Shown here: piece by piece, positions 1 through 7,337 of the stretch | Layout of the letters: every line of letters begins with the position of its first letter | Numbering within the stretch: position 1 is the first letter of the stretch | Assembly (NCBI GenBank): GCA_016302725.1 | Contig: JAEDNB010000040.1 | Location: 1-13,451 of the forward strand | Reading direction: 5' to 3' | Length of the DNA stretch: 13,451 bases | Source of the DNA: Lentisphaeria bacterium | GTDB taxonomy: Bacteria; Verrucomicrobiota; Lentisphaeria; Oligosphaerales; Oligosphaeraceae | Program-made: the position numbers and the translations under genes | Notes under the pieces: generated by a model | What the model saw: the letters and a program-made list of their open reading frames with translations, nothing else | Databases searched by the model: none | Told to the model about the DNA's origin: nothing

Positions 1-4
1 GGGG

Positions 5-40
5 GGAAAGAAAGGGCCGGCAGTCCGAAGGCCGCCGGCC
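5..40 (-). terminator. Rho-independent terminator of the coaC-to-glycosidase operon
   Basis: On the minus strand, 21 bases after the glycosidase stop codon, GGCCGGC (34-40) pairs perfectly with GCCGGCC (15-21). The pairing can extend inward through a G-T pair and one mismatch to a TTCG tetraloop closed by C-G. The hairpin is followed by the pyrimidine-rich CTTTCTTTCC. Strong stem, stable tetraloop and T-rich tail at the end of a five-gene run support an intrinsic terminator. The T-tract is interrupted by C, so efficiency is uncertain. Confidence 0.7.
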
Positions 41-60
41 GGGAGAGAGGCGGGCGGTTT

Positions 61-1764
61 TTAGGGGAAGACCACCTGGAGGCGGTGGACTTCCAGGAAT
101 TCTGCGCCGGCGGAGGCGTAGTCGCAGAGGTATTTCCCCTCCTCCATGGGGATGGCGATGCGGTAGCTGCCGGTGTCGCCGTGGTAGCTGTTGAGGCGTC
201 CGTCCTCGGCCAGGACCACGGGGCCCTTCATGTAGCAGAAGGTATTGGGGGTGGTGGGGAGGAAACGTTTGCGCAGGGCCTGGTCGAAGTGGAGCTCCAC
301 CTGGTCTGCGTTCTTCCATTCCCGTTCCACGGCGGCGTATTCGCCGGGACGGGTGGGGACGGCCTGCCCATTGACCTGGAGGAAGTCGGTCCCGGAATCC
401 CGTTCGGGGACGCGGAAGCGGAGGGTCATCTTCCTGGGGGCGTCTATGGAGAGGGCGATTTTCACCCGGTCGCCGGCGAAGGGCCATCCGCCGGTGACGG
501 TGTAGGTGACGCCCTGGAGGCGCACCTCCATGTCCTCATAGAGGTTGAAGACGGGGGCGCCATCCTGGGCCATGACGGCCAGCATGGGGGCCAGGGCCAG
601 CCCCTCCGGCCCCTGGGCGCGGCAGCAGTCCATGCCATGGAAGGGGCGGTTGAAGCCCAGCAGCATCTGGTCGGGGGCGGCGATTTTGTAGGCGCCTCCC
701 GCCAGGGGGGTGGGGTTCCGGTGGGTGAAATTGGTGCCGTCGATGGTCATGGCGCCCAGGAGGGCGTTGTAGAAGGCCAGTTCGCACTGGTCGAAGACCC
801 TGGCGTCTCCGGTGAGCTGGAGCATGCGTTCCAGGTAGTGGAGCCAGGTGACGGTGATGCAGGTTTCCCCCATGGCGCCGGTGGCCTTGGGGTCCTTGAT
901 GTTCTGGCGGAGGGCCATGTCGTACCAGAATTCGCCCCAGGTGTCCTTGCCGCCGCCCACGCCGGTGCACAGGATTTCCCGGTCCCGGACGCCGTGGTAG
1001 TATTGGGTGAGGACCTGGAGGGTTTGGGGGAAGTCGTCGGTTTCCAGGCAGAGTTCCCCCAGTCCCTGGAAGCAGCTGGTCATTTCATAGGCCTTTCCGT
1101 TCCCCAGTTCGGCGGGGGTCTTTCCCTCCAGGACGCCCTGGAAGATGTCGCCGTCTGTGGAGCACCCGGTGCGGGCGATGAACTTGGCGAATTCCAGGTG
1201 CCTGGGGTCCTGGGTGAGGCGGTAGACGCGGACGATGGCGCCCAGCATGGAGCAGGTGGCCAGGCCGTTGTGACATCCCACGGCGACGGGGGAGGCGGGG
1301 GCGCCGGGGCCGATTTGGGAGATGATGTGGTCGGTCATCCTGGCGCAGGCCTGGATGACCTTGGGGTCGCGGTCCAGGTACTGGCAGTAGCGGGTCAGTC
1401 CCATGAGGACATATTTCCGGCCCCACATGTCCCAGCTTCCCGGCTGCTTTTCCGGGGCGACGGTGGAGATGCACCCGTTTGCGTCCTGGGTGGAGAGGAT
1501 GTCGTAGACGGAGTCCCGGATGGTCTCCTTCAGTTCCTGGTCCTGGGTGGCGTAGGCCATGAGGATTGCCCCCCGGATCATCTTGCCCCAGAACTCGCTT
1601 CTCCAGGTGGTGGTCTCCGGGCGGTCCCGGAAGGGCTGGACCAGCCCGCGCCAGTTCACCCGCTTCAGGAAGTTTTCACGGCAGAGGTGGGCGGCCTTGC
1701 CCAGTTCCCCTTGGAGGGAGACGGCGGCAGGGGGAAGGATTTGGAAATGGTTTTGGCAGAGCAT
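61..1764 (-). CDS. GH127/DUF1680-type glycoside hydrolase (beta-L-arabinofuranosidase family)
   Basis: The 567-residue protein looks like a glycoside hydrolase of the family-127/DUF1680 type: an (alpha/alpha)6-barrel followed by beta-sandwich domains. Family-127 enzymes use a zinc site of three cysteines and one glutamate, one cysteine acting as nucleophile. Matching residues are visible: E300 and C302 in GETCITVTW, and the C380-C381 pair in HGMDCC. The N-terminal half is rich in helical repeat-like segments (RGAILMAYATQD, ATCSMLGAIVRVY). The C-terminal part (roughly 410-567) looks beta-rich. There is no signal peptide, so it probably acts in the cytoplasm on imported oligosaccharides. It is the last gene of the operon, 19 bp after tsaC. 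No Shine-Dalgarno sequence is visible before the ATG, so the start is less certain than the family call. The substrate is inferred only at family level; DUF1680 proteins are diverse. Confidence 0.85.
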   Translation of the reverse strand: MLCQNHFQILPPAAVSLQGELGKAAHLCRENFLKRVNWRGLVQPFRDRPETTTWRSEFWGKMIRGAILMAYATQDQELKETIRDSVYDILSTQDANGCISTVAPEKQPGSWDMWGRKYVLMGLTRYCQYLDRDPKVIQACARMTDHIISQIGPGAPASPVAVGCHNGLATCSMLGAIVRVYRLTQDPRHLEFAKFIARTGCSTDGDIFQGVLEGKTPAELGNGKAYEMTSCFQGLGELCLETDDFPQTLQVLTQYYHGVRDREILCTGVGGGKDTWGEFWYDMALRQNIKDPKATGAMGETCITVTWLHYLERMLQLTGDARVFDQCELAFYNALLGAMTIDGTNFTHRNPTPLAGGAYKIAAPDQMLLGFNRPFHGMDCCRAQGPEGLALAPMLAVMAQDGAPVFNLYEDMEVRLQGVTYTVTGGWPFAGDRVKIALSIDAPRKMTLRFRVPERDSGTDFLQVNGQAVPTRPGEYAAVEREWKNADQVELHFDQALRKRFLPTTPNTFCYMKGPVVLAEDGRLNSYHGDTGSYRIAIPMEEGKYLCDYASAGAEFLEVHRLQVVFP

Positions 1765-1783
1765 GGGGCTGGTTTTGTGTGGA

Positions 1784-2404
1784 TTAGGGGCGTTGGGAAG
1801 AGGGGGGGAGGGCCTGCAGGATTTCCGCCAGGGAGACGGCCCCCTGGCGGAGGAGGGCGGGTGGGTGGGCGGCCAGGGAGACCACGGTGGAGGCGGTGCC
1901 TCCGGTGATGGTGATGACGCCGCCGTCCAGGGCCAGGTCCGGGGGGGAGGCCAGCCCCGCCAGGGCGTCTTCCAGGCGTATGGCGGGGGGGGTCCCGGAG
2001 AGGTTTGCGCTTGTGGCGGCGCAGACGCAGCCTGAGGCCTCCATCAGGCGGAGGAGGAAGGGATGGCGGGGGATGCGCAGTCCGATGGTGTCTTGGCCCA
2101 GGCGGCCGGGGGCCACCACGGTGAGGGGGCCGGGCCAGAAGCGGCGGGCGATGGCCTCCAGGGCGGGGCTGCTTTCCACCCCCGCCTTCACGGCGGCCTC
2201 CAGGGAGGGGGCCAGCATCTGGAGGCGCTTCTCCGCCGGGCGGTGCTTCATGGCGTAGAGGCGTTCCCTCGCCTCCGGGCAATCCCACCGGGCCAGCAGG
2301 CCGTAGACGGTTTCCGTGGCCAGGGCCAGGACGCCTCCGTCCAGCAGGCATTTCCGGGCGGCGTCCAGGGCGCGGGGGTCGGTTTCGGGAAGAAGGAGCA
2401 TCAT
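1784..2404 (-). CDS. tsaC: L-threonylcarbamoyladenylate synthase (TsaC/YrdC/Sua5 family)
   Basis: This enzyme makes threonylcarbamoyl-AMP from threonine, bicarbonate and ATP, the first step of t6A modification at position 37 of ANN-decoding tRNAs. At 206 residues it is the short, single-domain YrdC form, without the extra C-terminal Sua5 domain. Recognisable motifs are TETVYGL (30-36), the basic KHRP stretch (53-56), FWPGPLT (89-95), TSANLSG (131-137) and ASTVV (171-175). It starts 12 bp after the mfd stop and ends 19 bp before the glycosidase. Two ATG codons stand in tandem at the start. A run of nine C bases abuts the first ATG on the coding strand and no purine-rich ribosome site is visible, so translation may depend on coupling to mfd. 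The identity is firm; the choice between the two ATGs is open. Confidence 0.93.
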   Translation of the reverse strand: MMLLLPETDPRALDAARKCLLDGGVLALATETVYGLLARWDCPEARERLYAMKHRPAEKRLQMLAPSLEAAVKAGVESSPALEAIARRFWPGPLTVVAPGRLGQDTIGLRIPRHPFLLRLMEASGCVCAATSANLSGTPPAIRLEDALAGLASPPDLALDGGVITITGGTASTVVSLAAHPPALLRQGAVSLAEILQALPPSSQRP

Positions 2405-2416
2405 GGGGGGGGGAGG

Positions 2417-5400
2417 TCAGGGGTGGCGCCTGGGGGGTTGTTCGAAGGGGGGCATGGCCTTCAGCAGTTCCTCCACTTCCAGGAGCTGCTTCTGGGGGGT
2501 GCGGGAGAGGAGGAGGGGGATTTGCCCATGGAGGCGGTAGAGGCCCCTGGGGGTCTCGGCCACCACGCGCCCCCGTTCCACGGAGAGCCTCACCAGCCCC
2601 CGCTGCCGCGCCGTGGTCTCGATGCGGTATTTGGCCAGGAGGTTCTGCACCGCCTGGGGGAGGGGGCCGAAACGGTCCTTCAGCTCCTCCCCGTAGGCCT
2701 CCACCTCTTCGGGGGAGAGCAGCGATTGGAGCCGCCGGTAGGCGAGGATGCGCATGTCCTCCTCGGTGATGTACTCCCGGGGGATGCAGGCCAGGGCCTT
2801 GCCGGGGACGGGGGTGAGGGAGTTGCAGACCATGTCCAGGGTCACCTCCAGGGAGCGCTTCAGCAGCCCGGGCTGCTTCTGGAGCTTGGCCACGCAATCC
2901 TTCAGGAGCTGGCAGTACAACTCAAAGCCCACGGCGGCGATGTGGCCGGATTGCTCCTGCCCCAGGAGGTTGCCGGCGCCCCGGATTTCCAGGTCCTTCA
3001 TGGCCAGGCGGAAGCCCGCCCCCAGGTGGGTGAAGCGCCGGATGGCGCCCATGCGCTCCCGGGCGTTGGCGGGCAGTTCCCCCATGGGGGGCAGCAGCAT
3101 ATAGGCGTAGGCCTGCTGGTAGTTCCGCCCCACCCGCCCCCGCAGTTGGTAGAGCTCCGAAAGCCCGAACTTGTCGGCCCGGTCCACGATGATGGTGTTG
3201 GCGTTGGGGATGTCGATGCCGCTTTCGATGATGGTGGTGGAGACCAGCACGTCCACCTTGCCCATGACAAAGCGGGTCATGACCTCCTCCAGGGCCTCCG
3301 GCTCCATCTTGCCATGGCCCACGGCGAAGGTCGCCTGGGGGACCAGGGCCTGGAGGAGGTCCCGGATGGCCTCGATGGTGCGCACCCGGTTGTGGAGGAA
3401 GTAGACCTGGCCGCCCCGCTCCAGTTCCTTCTGGATGGCGGTGCGGATCAGTTCCTTGTCGTAGTTGGCCACCACGGTGCGCACCGCCAGGCGGTTGGTG
3501 GGGGCGGTCATGATGGTGGAGAGGTTCCGCAGCCCGGAGAGGCTCATGTAGAGCGTCCTGGGGATGGGGGTGGCGGACATGGTCAGGATGTCCAGGGAGG
3601 CGCGCAGTGCCTTGAGCTTTTGCTTGTGCTTCACGCCGAAGCGCTGTTCCTCGTCGATGATGAGGAGTCCCAGCCGGGGGATGCGGACATCCTGGGAGAT
3701 GAGCCGGTGGGTGCCGATGATGATGTCCACCTTTCCCTCGGCCAGGTCCTGGAGGGTCTTGCGCTGGTCCCGGGGGGAGCGGAGTCGGCTGAGCACCTCC
3801 ACGCGGACGGGGAATTCCCGGAAGCGTGCCGCGAAGTTCTGGTAGTGTTGCTGGGCCAGGACGGTGGTGGGCACCAGGATGGCCACCTGCTTTCCGTTCA
3901 TGACCGCCCGGAAGGCCACCCGCATGGCCACCTCGGTCTTGCCGTATCCCACGTCTCCGCAGAGGAGGCGGTCCATGGGCTTGGGGGACTCCATGTCCTG
4001 GAAGCAGGCCTGGATGGCTTCCTGCTGGTCGGGGGTCAGGGTGTAGGGGAAGGAGGCGGCGAAGGAGCGTTCCCAGTCGGGGATGGCATGGAACTGGCTG
4101 CCTTCGGAGGAAGCCCGCATGGCCTCCAGGCGGAGCAGCTCCGCCGCCAGGTCCCAGGCGGCATGTTCCGCCTCCTCCTTGCGCCGCGCCCAGAGGGAGG
4201 TGCCCAGCCGGGCGAGGGCGGGTTCGGTCTTTCCGCTGCCCACGTAGCGGCTCACCAGGGAGGCCTGTTCCAGGGGGACGTAGAGTTTTGCGTCGTCGGC
4301 GAACTCCAGTTCAATGGCCTCCAGCCTCTCCCCGTCGGTTTCCAGGACATGGATGCCCCGGAAGCGGCAGATTCCGTGGTTCAGATGGACCGCCAGGGCT
4401 CCCTCCTCCAGTTCCAGGAACTCCTGGGGGCCGGCGTTTTCGTAGTGGTAGTCCACCTGGCGGTGGCGCCGGGTGACCTGGCTTCGCCCGAAGAGTTCCT
4501 GGTCGCTAAGGAGGGCCAGCTTTTGCGCGGGGAAGAGGAGTCCCTGGGGCAATTCCCGGTGTTCCAGGGAGATGGGCAGGTTCCGGGTGCTGGGGTCCTG
4601 CTCCAGCATTTCCTTGAGGCGGTCCCGCTCCCCCTCCCCGTTGCAACAGGCTACCAGGCAGTAGCCCTCCTGGTGCCAGCGCCGGAGGCTTTTCTTCAGT
4701 TGGTCCCAGTGCCAGAGGGCGATGCCCTTGCCGCCGGGGGAGTCCTGGGGGGCGCCGTCCCTTTCCAGAGGGGAGAGCAGCTCCTCCTCCAGGGGGAGCA
4801 CGTCCAGTTCAGGACGTCCCATGCAGGCCCGTCGGGTTTCGTCCAGGAGGGGAGGGACTTCCAGGCGTGTCAGGAACCCCGGCCGGGAGACCAGTTCCTG
4901 CCACTCTGCCAGCTGTGAGTCCCCTTCCCCGAAATTGTCCAGGTGGTCTTCGATGGTGCCGGGCAGCGCCAGGGCCATGGGGACCTTGTCGGGGGGGAAG
5001 TATTGGTGGACGCGGGTTTCCTCCTCCTGGTCTTCCATCATGGCGGTTCCCCTGGGGGGCACCTGGAGGGAGGGGATTTCCTCCAGGGAGCGCTGGGTGG
5101 AGGCGGAGAAGAAGCGCATGGAGTCGATTTCATCTCCCCAGAATTCCAGGCGGACGGGGTCGGCGTAGAGGGGGGAGAAGATGTCCAGGATGCCTCCCCG
5201 GCGGGAGAATTCCCCGGGGGAGGAGACCTGGTATTCGTTGTCGTAGTCCAGGTCCACCAGTCTTTGGGCGAGTTCCTCGGGGGAGATGGCCTGGTGGAGG
5301 TGGAGGGAGAAGGTCCTTTGGGCGAAGGCCTTTGGGGAGATGGTGCGGGAGAGGAGGGTCTGGGCGGTGGCCAGGAAGACGGCGGGGCGTCCCGAGAGGG

Positions 5401-5722
5401 CCTCCTGCAGGGCGGCGCTTCGGCTGGCTTCGTTCTCGGGAATCCACTGGTGCCGCCCCAGGGAGACCTGGGGGATGGGCACCACGGGGCGCGGGTCCCC
5501 CAGGAGGGCCAGGTGGGTGGCCAGGCTGGAGGAGAGGCTTTCCAGGGTGGAGGTGTCGCTGACGGCCAGGAGGAAGGGCTTTCCCTGCCACTTTTGCAGG
5601 AGCCATGCCGCCGCGATGGAGAGCATGGCGGGGGTGTGGAGGAAGACCTGGGAGGGGAGGGCGTTCTTTTCCGTTCCCTGGCTTGCCCAGGTATGCAGGA
5701 GATGGAGCCAATGGGGGGTCAT
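2417..5722 (-). CDS. mfd: Transcription-repair coupling factor Mfd
   Basis: Mfd is a DNA translocase that removes RNA polymerase stalled at lesions and recruits UvrA for excision repair. From the chosen start the protein has 1101 residues, close to the roughly 1150 usual for the family. The order is canonical: a UvrB-like N-terminal region (SPGEFSRRGGILDIF at 168-182, LEFWGDEIDSMR at 192-203), a CarD-like RNA-polymerase-binding domain (near 436-495, HLNHGICRFRGI), and a superfamily-2 motor. The motor has Walker A GDVGYGKT (589-596), DEEQ (690-693), SATPIPRT (716-723) and RGRVGR (861-866). A C-terminal TRCF domain follows (about 980-1080). An in-frame ATG 36 bases further upstream exists. The start at 5722 is preferred because it forms an ATGA overlap with the gmhB stop and has GGGAGGG six bases before it. 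No motif is damaged. Confidence 0.98.
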   Translation of the reverse strand: MTPHWLHLLHTWASQGTEKNALPSQVFLHTPAMLSIAAAWLLQKWQGKPFLLAVSDTSTLESLSSSLATHLALLGDPRPVVPIPQVSLGRHQWIPENEASRSAALQEALSGRPAVFLATAQTLLSRTISPKAFAQRTFSLHLHQAISPEELAQRLVDLDYDNEYQVSSPGEFSRRGGILDIFSPLYADPVRLEFWGDEIDSMRFFSASTQRSLEEIPSLQVPPRGTAMMEDQEEETRVHQYFPPDKVPMALALPGTIEDHLDNFGEGDSQLAEWQELVSRPGFLTRLEVPPLLDETRRACMGRPELDVLPLEEELLSPLERDGAPQDSPGGKGIALWHWDQLKKSLRRWHQEGYCLVACCNGEGERDRLKEMLEQDPSTRNLPISLEHRELPQGLLFPAQKLALLSDQELFGRSQVTRRHRQVDYHYENAGPQEFLELEEGALAVHLNHGICRFRGIHVLETDGERLEAIELEFADDAKLYVPLEQASLVSRYVGSGKTEPALARLGTSLWARRKEEAEHAAWDLAAELLRLEAMRASSEGSQFHAIPDWERSFAASFPYTLTPDQQEAIQACFQDMESPKPMDRLLCGDVGYGKTEVAMRVAFRAVMNGKQVAILVPTTVLAQQHYQNFAARFREFPVRVEVLSRLRSPRDQRKTLQDLAEGKVDIIIGTHRLISQDVRIPRLGLLIIDEEQRFGVKHKQKLKALRASLDILTMSATPIPRTLYMSLSGLRNLSTIMTAPTNRLAVRTVVANYDKELIRTAIQKELERGGQVYFLHNRVRTIEAIRDLLQALVPQATFAVGHGKMEPEALEEVMTRFVMGKVDVLVSTTIIESGIDIPNANTIIVDRADKFGLSELYQLRGRVGRNYQQAYAYMLLPPMGELPANARERMGAIRRFTHLGAGFRLAMKDLEIRGAGNLLGQEQSGHIAAVGFELYCQLLKDCVAKLQKQPGLLKRSLEVTLDMVCNSLTPVPGKALACIPREYITEEDMRILAYRRLQSLLSPEEVEAYGEELKDRFGPLPQAVQNLLAKYRIETTARQRGLVRLSVERGRVVAETPRGLYRLHGQIPLLLSRTPQKQLLEVEELLKAMPPFEQPPRRHP

Positions 5723-6315
5723 GGGCGGCCCTCCCGGCGGGGGCGGTTCAGGAGCCATTGGGCCGCCTCCCAGAGGTCATCGGCCAGGAAATCCGCCTGG
5801 GGAAGGCGGGGCGCCCCCTCCCGTCGGATTTGGATGGCGGGAATCCCGGCATTGTGCGCCAGCAGGATGTCGGCGGAGCGGTCGCCTGCCAGGGCGGAGG
5901 CCTCCAGGAGGGTGGGAAAGTCCTCCAGGGCGGCCTGGAGCAGGCCGGGGGCGGGCTTTCGGCAGAGGCACTGTTCCTCCGGGGCATGGGGGCAGAAATA
6001 GGCGCCGTCCAGGGCCACGCCCTCTTCCTGGAGCAGTTCCTGGAGGCGGCGGTGGACCGCCCGGAGTTCCTCCGGGCGGATGAGGCCCCGCCCCACGCCG
6101 GATTGGTTGCTCAGGAGGAGCAGGCGGTAGCCCGCCTTCCGGAGAAGGCGCAGGGCGGCGGCGCTGCGGGGGAAGAGGCGCACTCCGGCGGGGTCCCGCA
6201 GGTAGGGCACATCGGGAATCAGGGTGTCGTCCCTGTCCAGGAAGAAGGCGGGGCGGGGTTCTTCCTGGGGCAGGACGGGGGTGGGGAGGCGGAGGCAGGG
6301 GGAGGCGGGGCTCAT
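5719..6315 (-). CDS. gmhB: HAD-IIIA phosphatase, probably D-glycero-D-manno-heptose-1,7-bisphosphate 7-phosphatase
   Basis: GmhB removes the C7 phosphate from heptose 1,7-bisphosphate in the ADP-heptose pathway that supplies the LPS inner core. The 198-residue protein carries HAD motif I FLDRDDT (25-31; Asp27 and Asp29), motif II LSNQSG (68-73), Lys120 as motif III and AGDRSADI (143-150) as motif IV. The zinc loop typical of this subgroup is present: C108, H110, C116 and C118 in CPHAPEEQCLC. Motif I reads DRDDT where E. coli-type enzymes have DRDG. The start at 6315 overlaps the coaC stop (ATGA), with GGAGG ten bases upstream; the stop overlaps the mfd start in the same way. About 20 low-complexity residues precede the first strand. 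The histidinol-phosphatase half of HisB is closely related, so substrate is inferred from the zinc loop and length. Confidence 0.85.
   Translation of the reverse strand: MSPASPCLRLPTPVLPQEEPRPAFFLDRDDTLIPDVPYLRDPAGVRLFPRSAAALRLLRKAGYRLLLLSNQSGVGRGLIRPEELRAVHRRLQELLQEEGVALDGAYFCPHAPEEQCLCRKPAPGLLQAALEDFPTLLEASALAGDRSADILLAHNAGIPAIQIRREGAPRLPQADFLADDLWEAAQWLLNRPRREGRP
5729..5735 (-). promoter_or_regulatory. Ribosome binding site deciding the mfd start
   Basis: GGGAGGG on the minus strand lies six bases before the ATG at 5722, inside the end of gmhB. It supports that ATG over the in-frame one at 5758, which would place the start well inside the upstream gene. Confidence 0.6.
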
Positions 6316-6872
6316 GGGCGCATGGCCTCCAGGGCGGCATCCAGGATATCCTCCACGGGGGCCATCCTGCCTTCGCCTTCCTCGCCGCAGGCGACATGGC
6401 CGCAGGCCGGGCCCACGAAGCGGACGCCCCGCTCCTGGAGGATGCGGCAGTTTTCCCGGGTGGCGGGGTGTCGCCACATTCGCGGGTTCATGGCGGGGGC
6501 CACAATCACCGGCCCCTCGTGGGAGAGATAGAAGGTGGAGAGGGAGTCGTCGGCGATGCCGCGGGCCATTTTCGCCAGGATATTGGCGGTGGCGGGGGCG
6601 ATGAGGAGGAGGCGGGTTTCCAGGGCCAGGGCGATGTGTCGGGGCTGCCAGGAGGGGGCGTCCCACAGGGACAGGGTCACCGGGGCCTGGGAAAGGGTGA
6701 GGAAGGTCTGGGGGGCCACAAGGTGGGTGGCGCTTTCGGTCATGATGACCCGCACCTGGACCCCCCGCTGCCGAAGAAGGCTGGTCAATTCCGCCGCCTT
6801 GAAGGCGGCTATGGAGCCGGTGACGCCAAGCACCAGCAGGTGCTTCTCGGGCTTTTCCAGGGTAGACGACAT
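6312..6872 (-). CDS. coaC: Phosphopantothenoylcysteine decarboxylase (stand-alone CoaC flavoprotein)
   Basis: CoaC is an FMN enzyme that decarboxylates 4'-phosphopantothenoylcysteine to phosphopantetheine in coenzyme A synthesis. The 186-residue protein shows the family landmarks: GVTGSIAAFKAAEL (16-29) for FMN binding, His79 in PRHIALA at the active-site histidine position, APATANILAKMARGIADD (92-109), PAMNPRMW (126-133) and the substrate-flap motif ACGEEGEGRM (161-170). Most bacteria fuse CoaC to CoaB; here the reading frame stops right after the CoaC domain and overlaps gmhB, so CoaB must be elsewhere. It is the first gene of the five-gene operon. No clear Shine-Dalgarno sequence or consensus promoter is visible just upstream. 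Other HFCD flavoproteins (for example lantibiotic decarboxylases) are related, but the PAMN and GRM motifs favour CoaC. Confidence 0.92.
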   Translation of the reverse strand: MSSTLEKPEKHLLVLGVTGSIAAFKAAELTSLLRQRGVQVRVIMTESATHLVAPQTFLTLSQAPVTLSLWDAPSWQPRHIALALETRLLLIAPATANILAKMARGIADDSLSTFYLSHEGPVIVAPAMNPRMWRHPATRENCRILQERGVRFVGPACGHVACGEEGEGRMAPVEDILDAALEAMRP

Positions 6873-7059
6873 GGCCGTGGTTTTGGGGGAAAGGGGGCTC
6901 CCCCATTGCGCAAAAGGGGAAAAGGGGAAAATAGGCTGACAACAAGGCAGAGGCGGGCAGGCGTCCCCTCCCCCGGGGGATGGTCTTCGCCTGGTGCATT
7001 CCCTACGATGGGAAAAGGATCGGCAAGGAACAGAATATAAGCCCCCCTCCCCCGCGCGA

Positions 7060-7157
7060 AGGCGCCCCGCAGGACGGGAAGAGGGCGGCGGCGCTGCCGC
7101 CTTGCAGGCCGGCGCGGGAAGGGCGCCTATGCCAGCATGGGCCGCCTTGTTTTTTTA
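7060..7157 (+). other. Candidate structured RNA or attenuator-like element ending in a T-run
   Basis: AGGCGCCC (7060-7067) is an exact inverted match to GGGCGCCT (7121-7128). Between them sits a second hairpin, GGCGGC (7084-7089) with GCCGCC (7096-7101). A third possible hairpin, GCCTATG (7125-7131) with CATGGGC (7136-7142) around a CCAG loop and including one T-G pair, shares bases with the outer stem. It is followed after five bases by TTGTTTTTTT (7148-7157 region). On the plus strand this looks like mutually exclusive folding ahead of a terminator. There is no plus-strand gene upstream or downstream, and G+C-rich DNA gives inverted repeats by chance, so this is only a candidate. Confidence 0.2.
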
Positions 7158-7284
7158 CTTTGGCCAGTTGAAATCCAGATTCCCGTTGGAGTCCATTGCC
7201 CGTATTCTTTGGGATTGAACCGGAGGCAATCAGCCCGGGCAGGCTCATGGGCGGCATGGACCTTCCCCTGTGCCCGGCCGGGTT

Positions 7285-7311
7285 GCGCGAAGCGCGCCCC
7301 CCGTGCGGGGC
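7285..7311 (-). terminator. Tandem G+C-rich hairpins downstream of the ZIP gene
   Basis: Starting 26 bases after the ZIP stop on the minus strand, GCCCC (7307-7311) can pair with GGGGC (7296-7300) around a six-base loop. It overlaps by two bases the next hairpin, GCGCG/CGCGC (7285-7297) around a three-base loop, so the two probably form in turn. There is no T-tract after either, so this is at best a weak or factor-dependent terminator. Confidence 0.3.
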
Positions 7312-7337
7312 TTGTCTTCGTGGTCTCCGGCGTCTGG

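Larger units (their letters stand above)
6873..7337. other. 465-bp intergenic stretch without a convincing gene
   Basis: This stretch separates the coaC operon from the ZIP gene, both on the minus strand. Small open frames here (for example 7003-7257 minus) have low-complexity translations and no family resemblance. It holds short A-rich blocks near 6911-6930, a TATAAG at 7036-7041, nested inverted repeats at 7060-7142 followed by a T-run, a less G+C-rich island at about 7147-7220 and two G+C-rich hairpins just after the ZIP stop. The operon promoter for coaC should lie here, but no convincing -35/-10 pair was found on the minus strand. Confidence 0.6.

Noticed and set aside
85..1908. 607-codon open frame on the plus strand
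   Set aside because: Antisense to the glycosidase and tsaC, Gly/Val/Ala-rich and without recognisable domains.
1665..2897. 410-codon minus-strand frame overlapping tsaC and mfd
   Set aside because: Pro/Gly/Arg-rich shadow frame; the tsaC and mfd frames carry the conserved motifs.
2063..4918. 951-codon open frame on the plus strand
   Set aside because: It lies wholly opposite tsaC and mfd, its translation is low-complexity (Gly, Gln, His, Val rich) with no family motif; long antisense frames are expected in G+C-rich DNA.
5723..5758. Upstream ATG at 5758 as mfd start
   Set aside because: It would add twelve Pro/Gly-rich residues, increase overlap with gmhB to about 40 bp and ignore the ATGA junction and ribosome site at the 5722 start.
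7211..7223. GGTTCAATCCC on the minus strand, resembling a tRNA T-loop
   Set aside because: The flanking bases do not form a five-base T-stem and no acceptor, D or anticodon arms are present, so it is not a tRNA or tmRNA.
7003..7257. 84-codon minus-strand open frame in the intergenic region
   Set aside because: A purine-rich GGGGAAGG lies close to its ATG, but the translation is low complexity and resembles nothing known; it also ends in repeated Gly/Pro.
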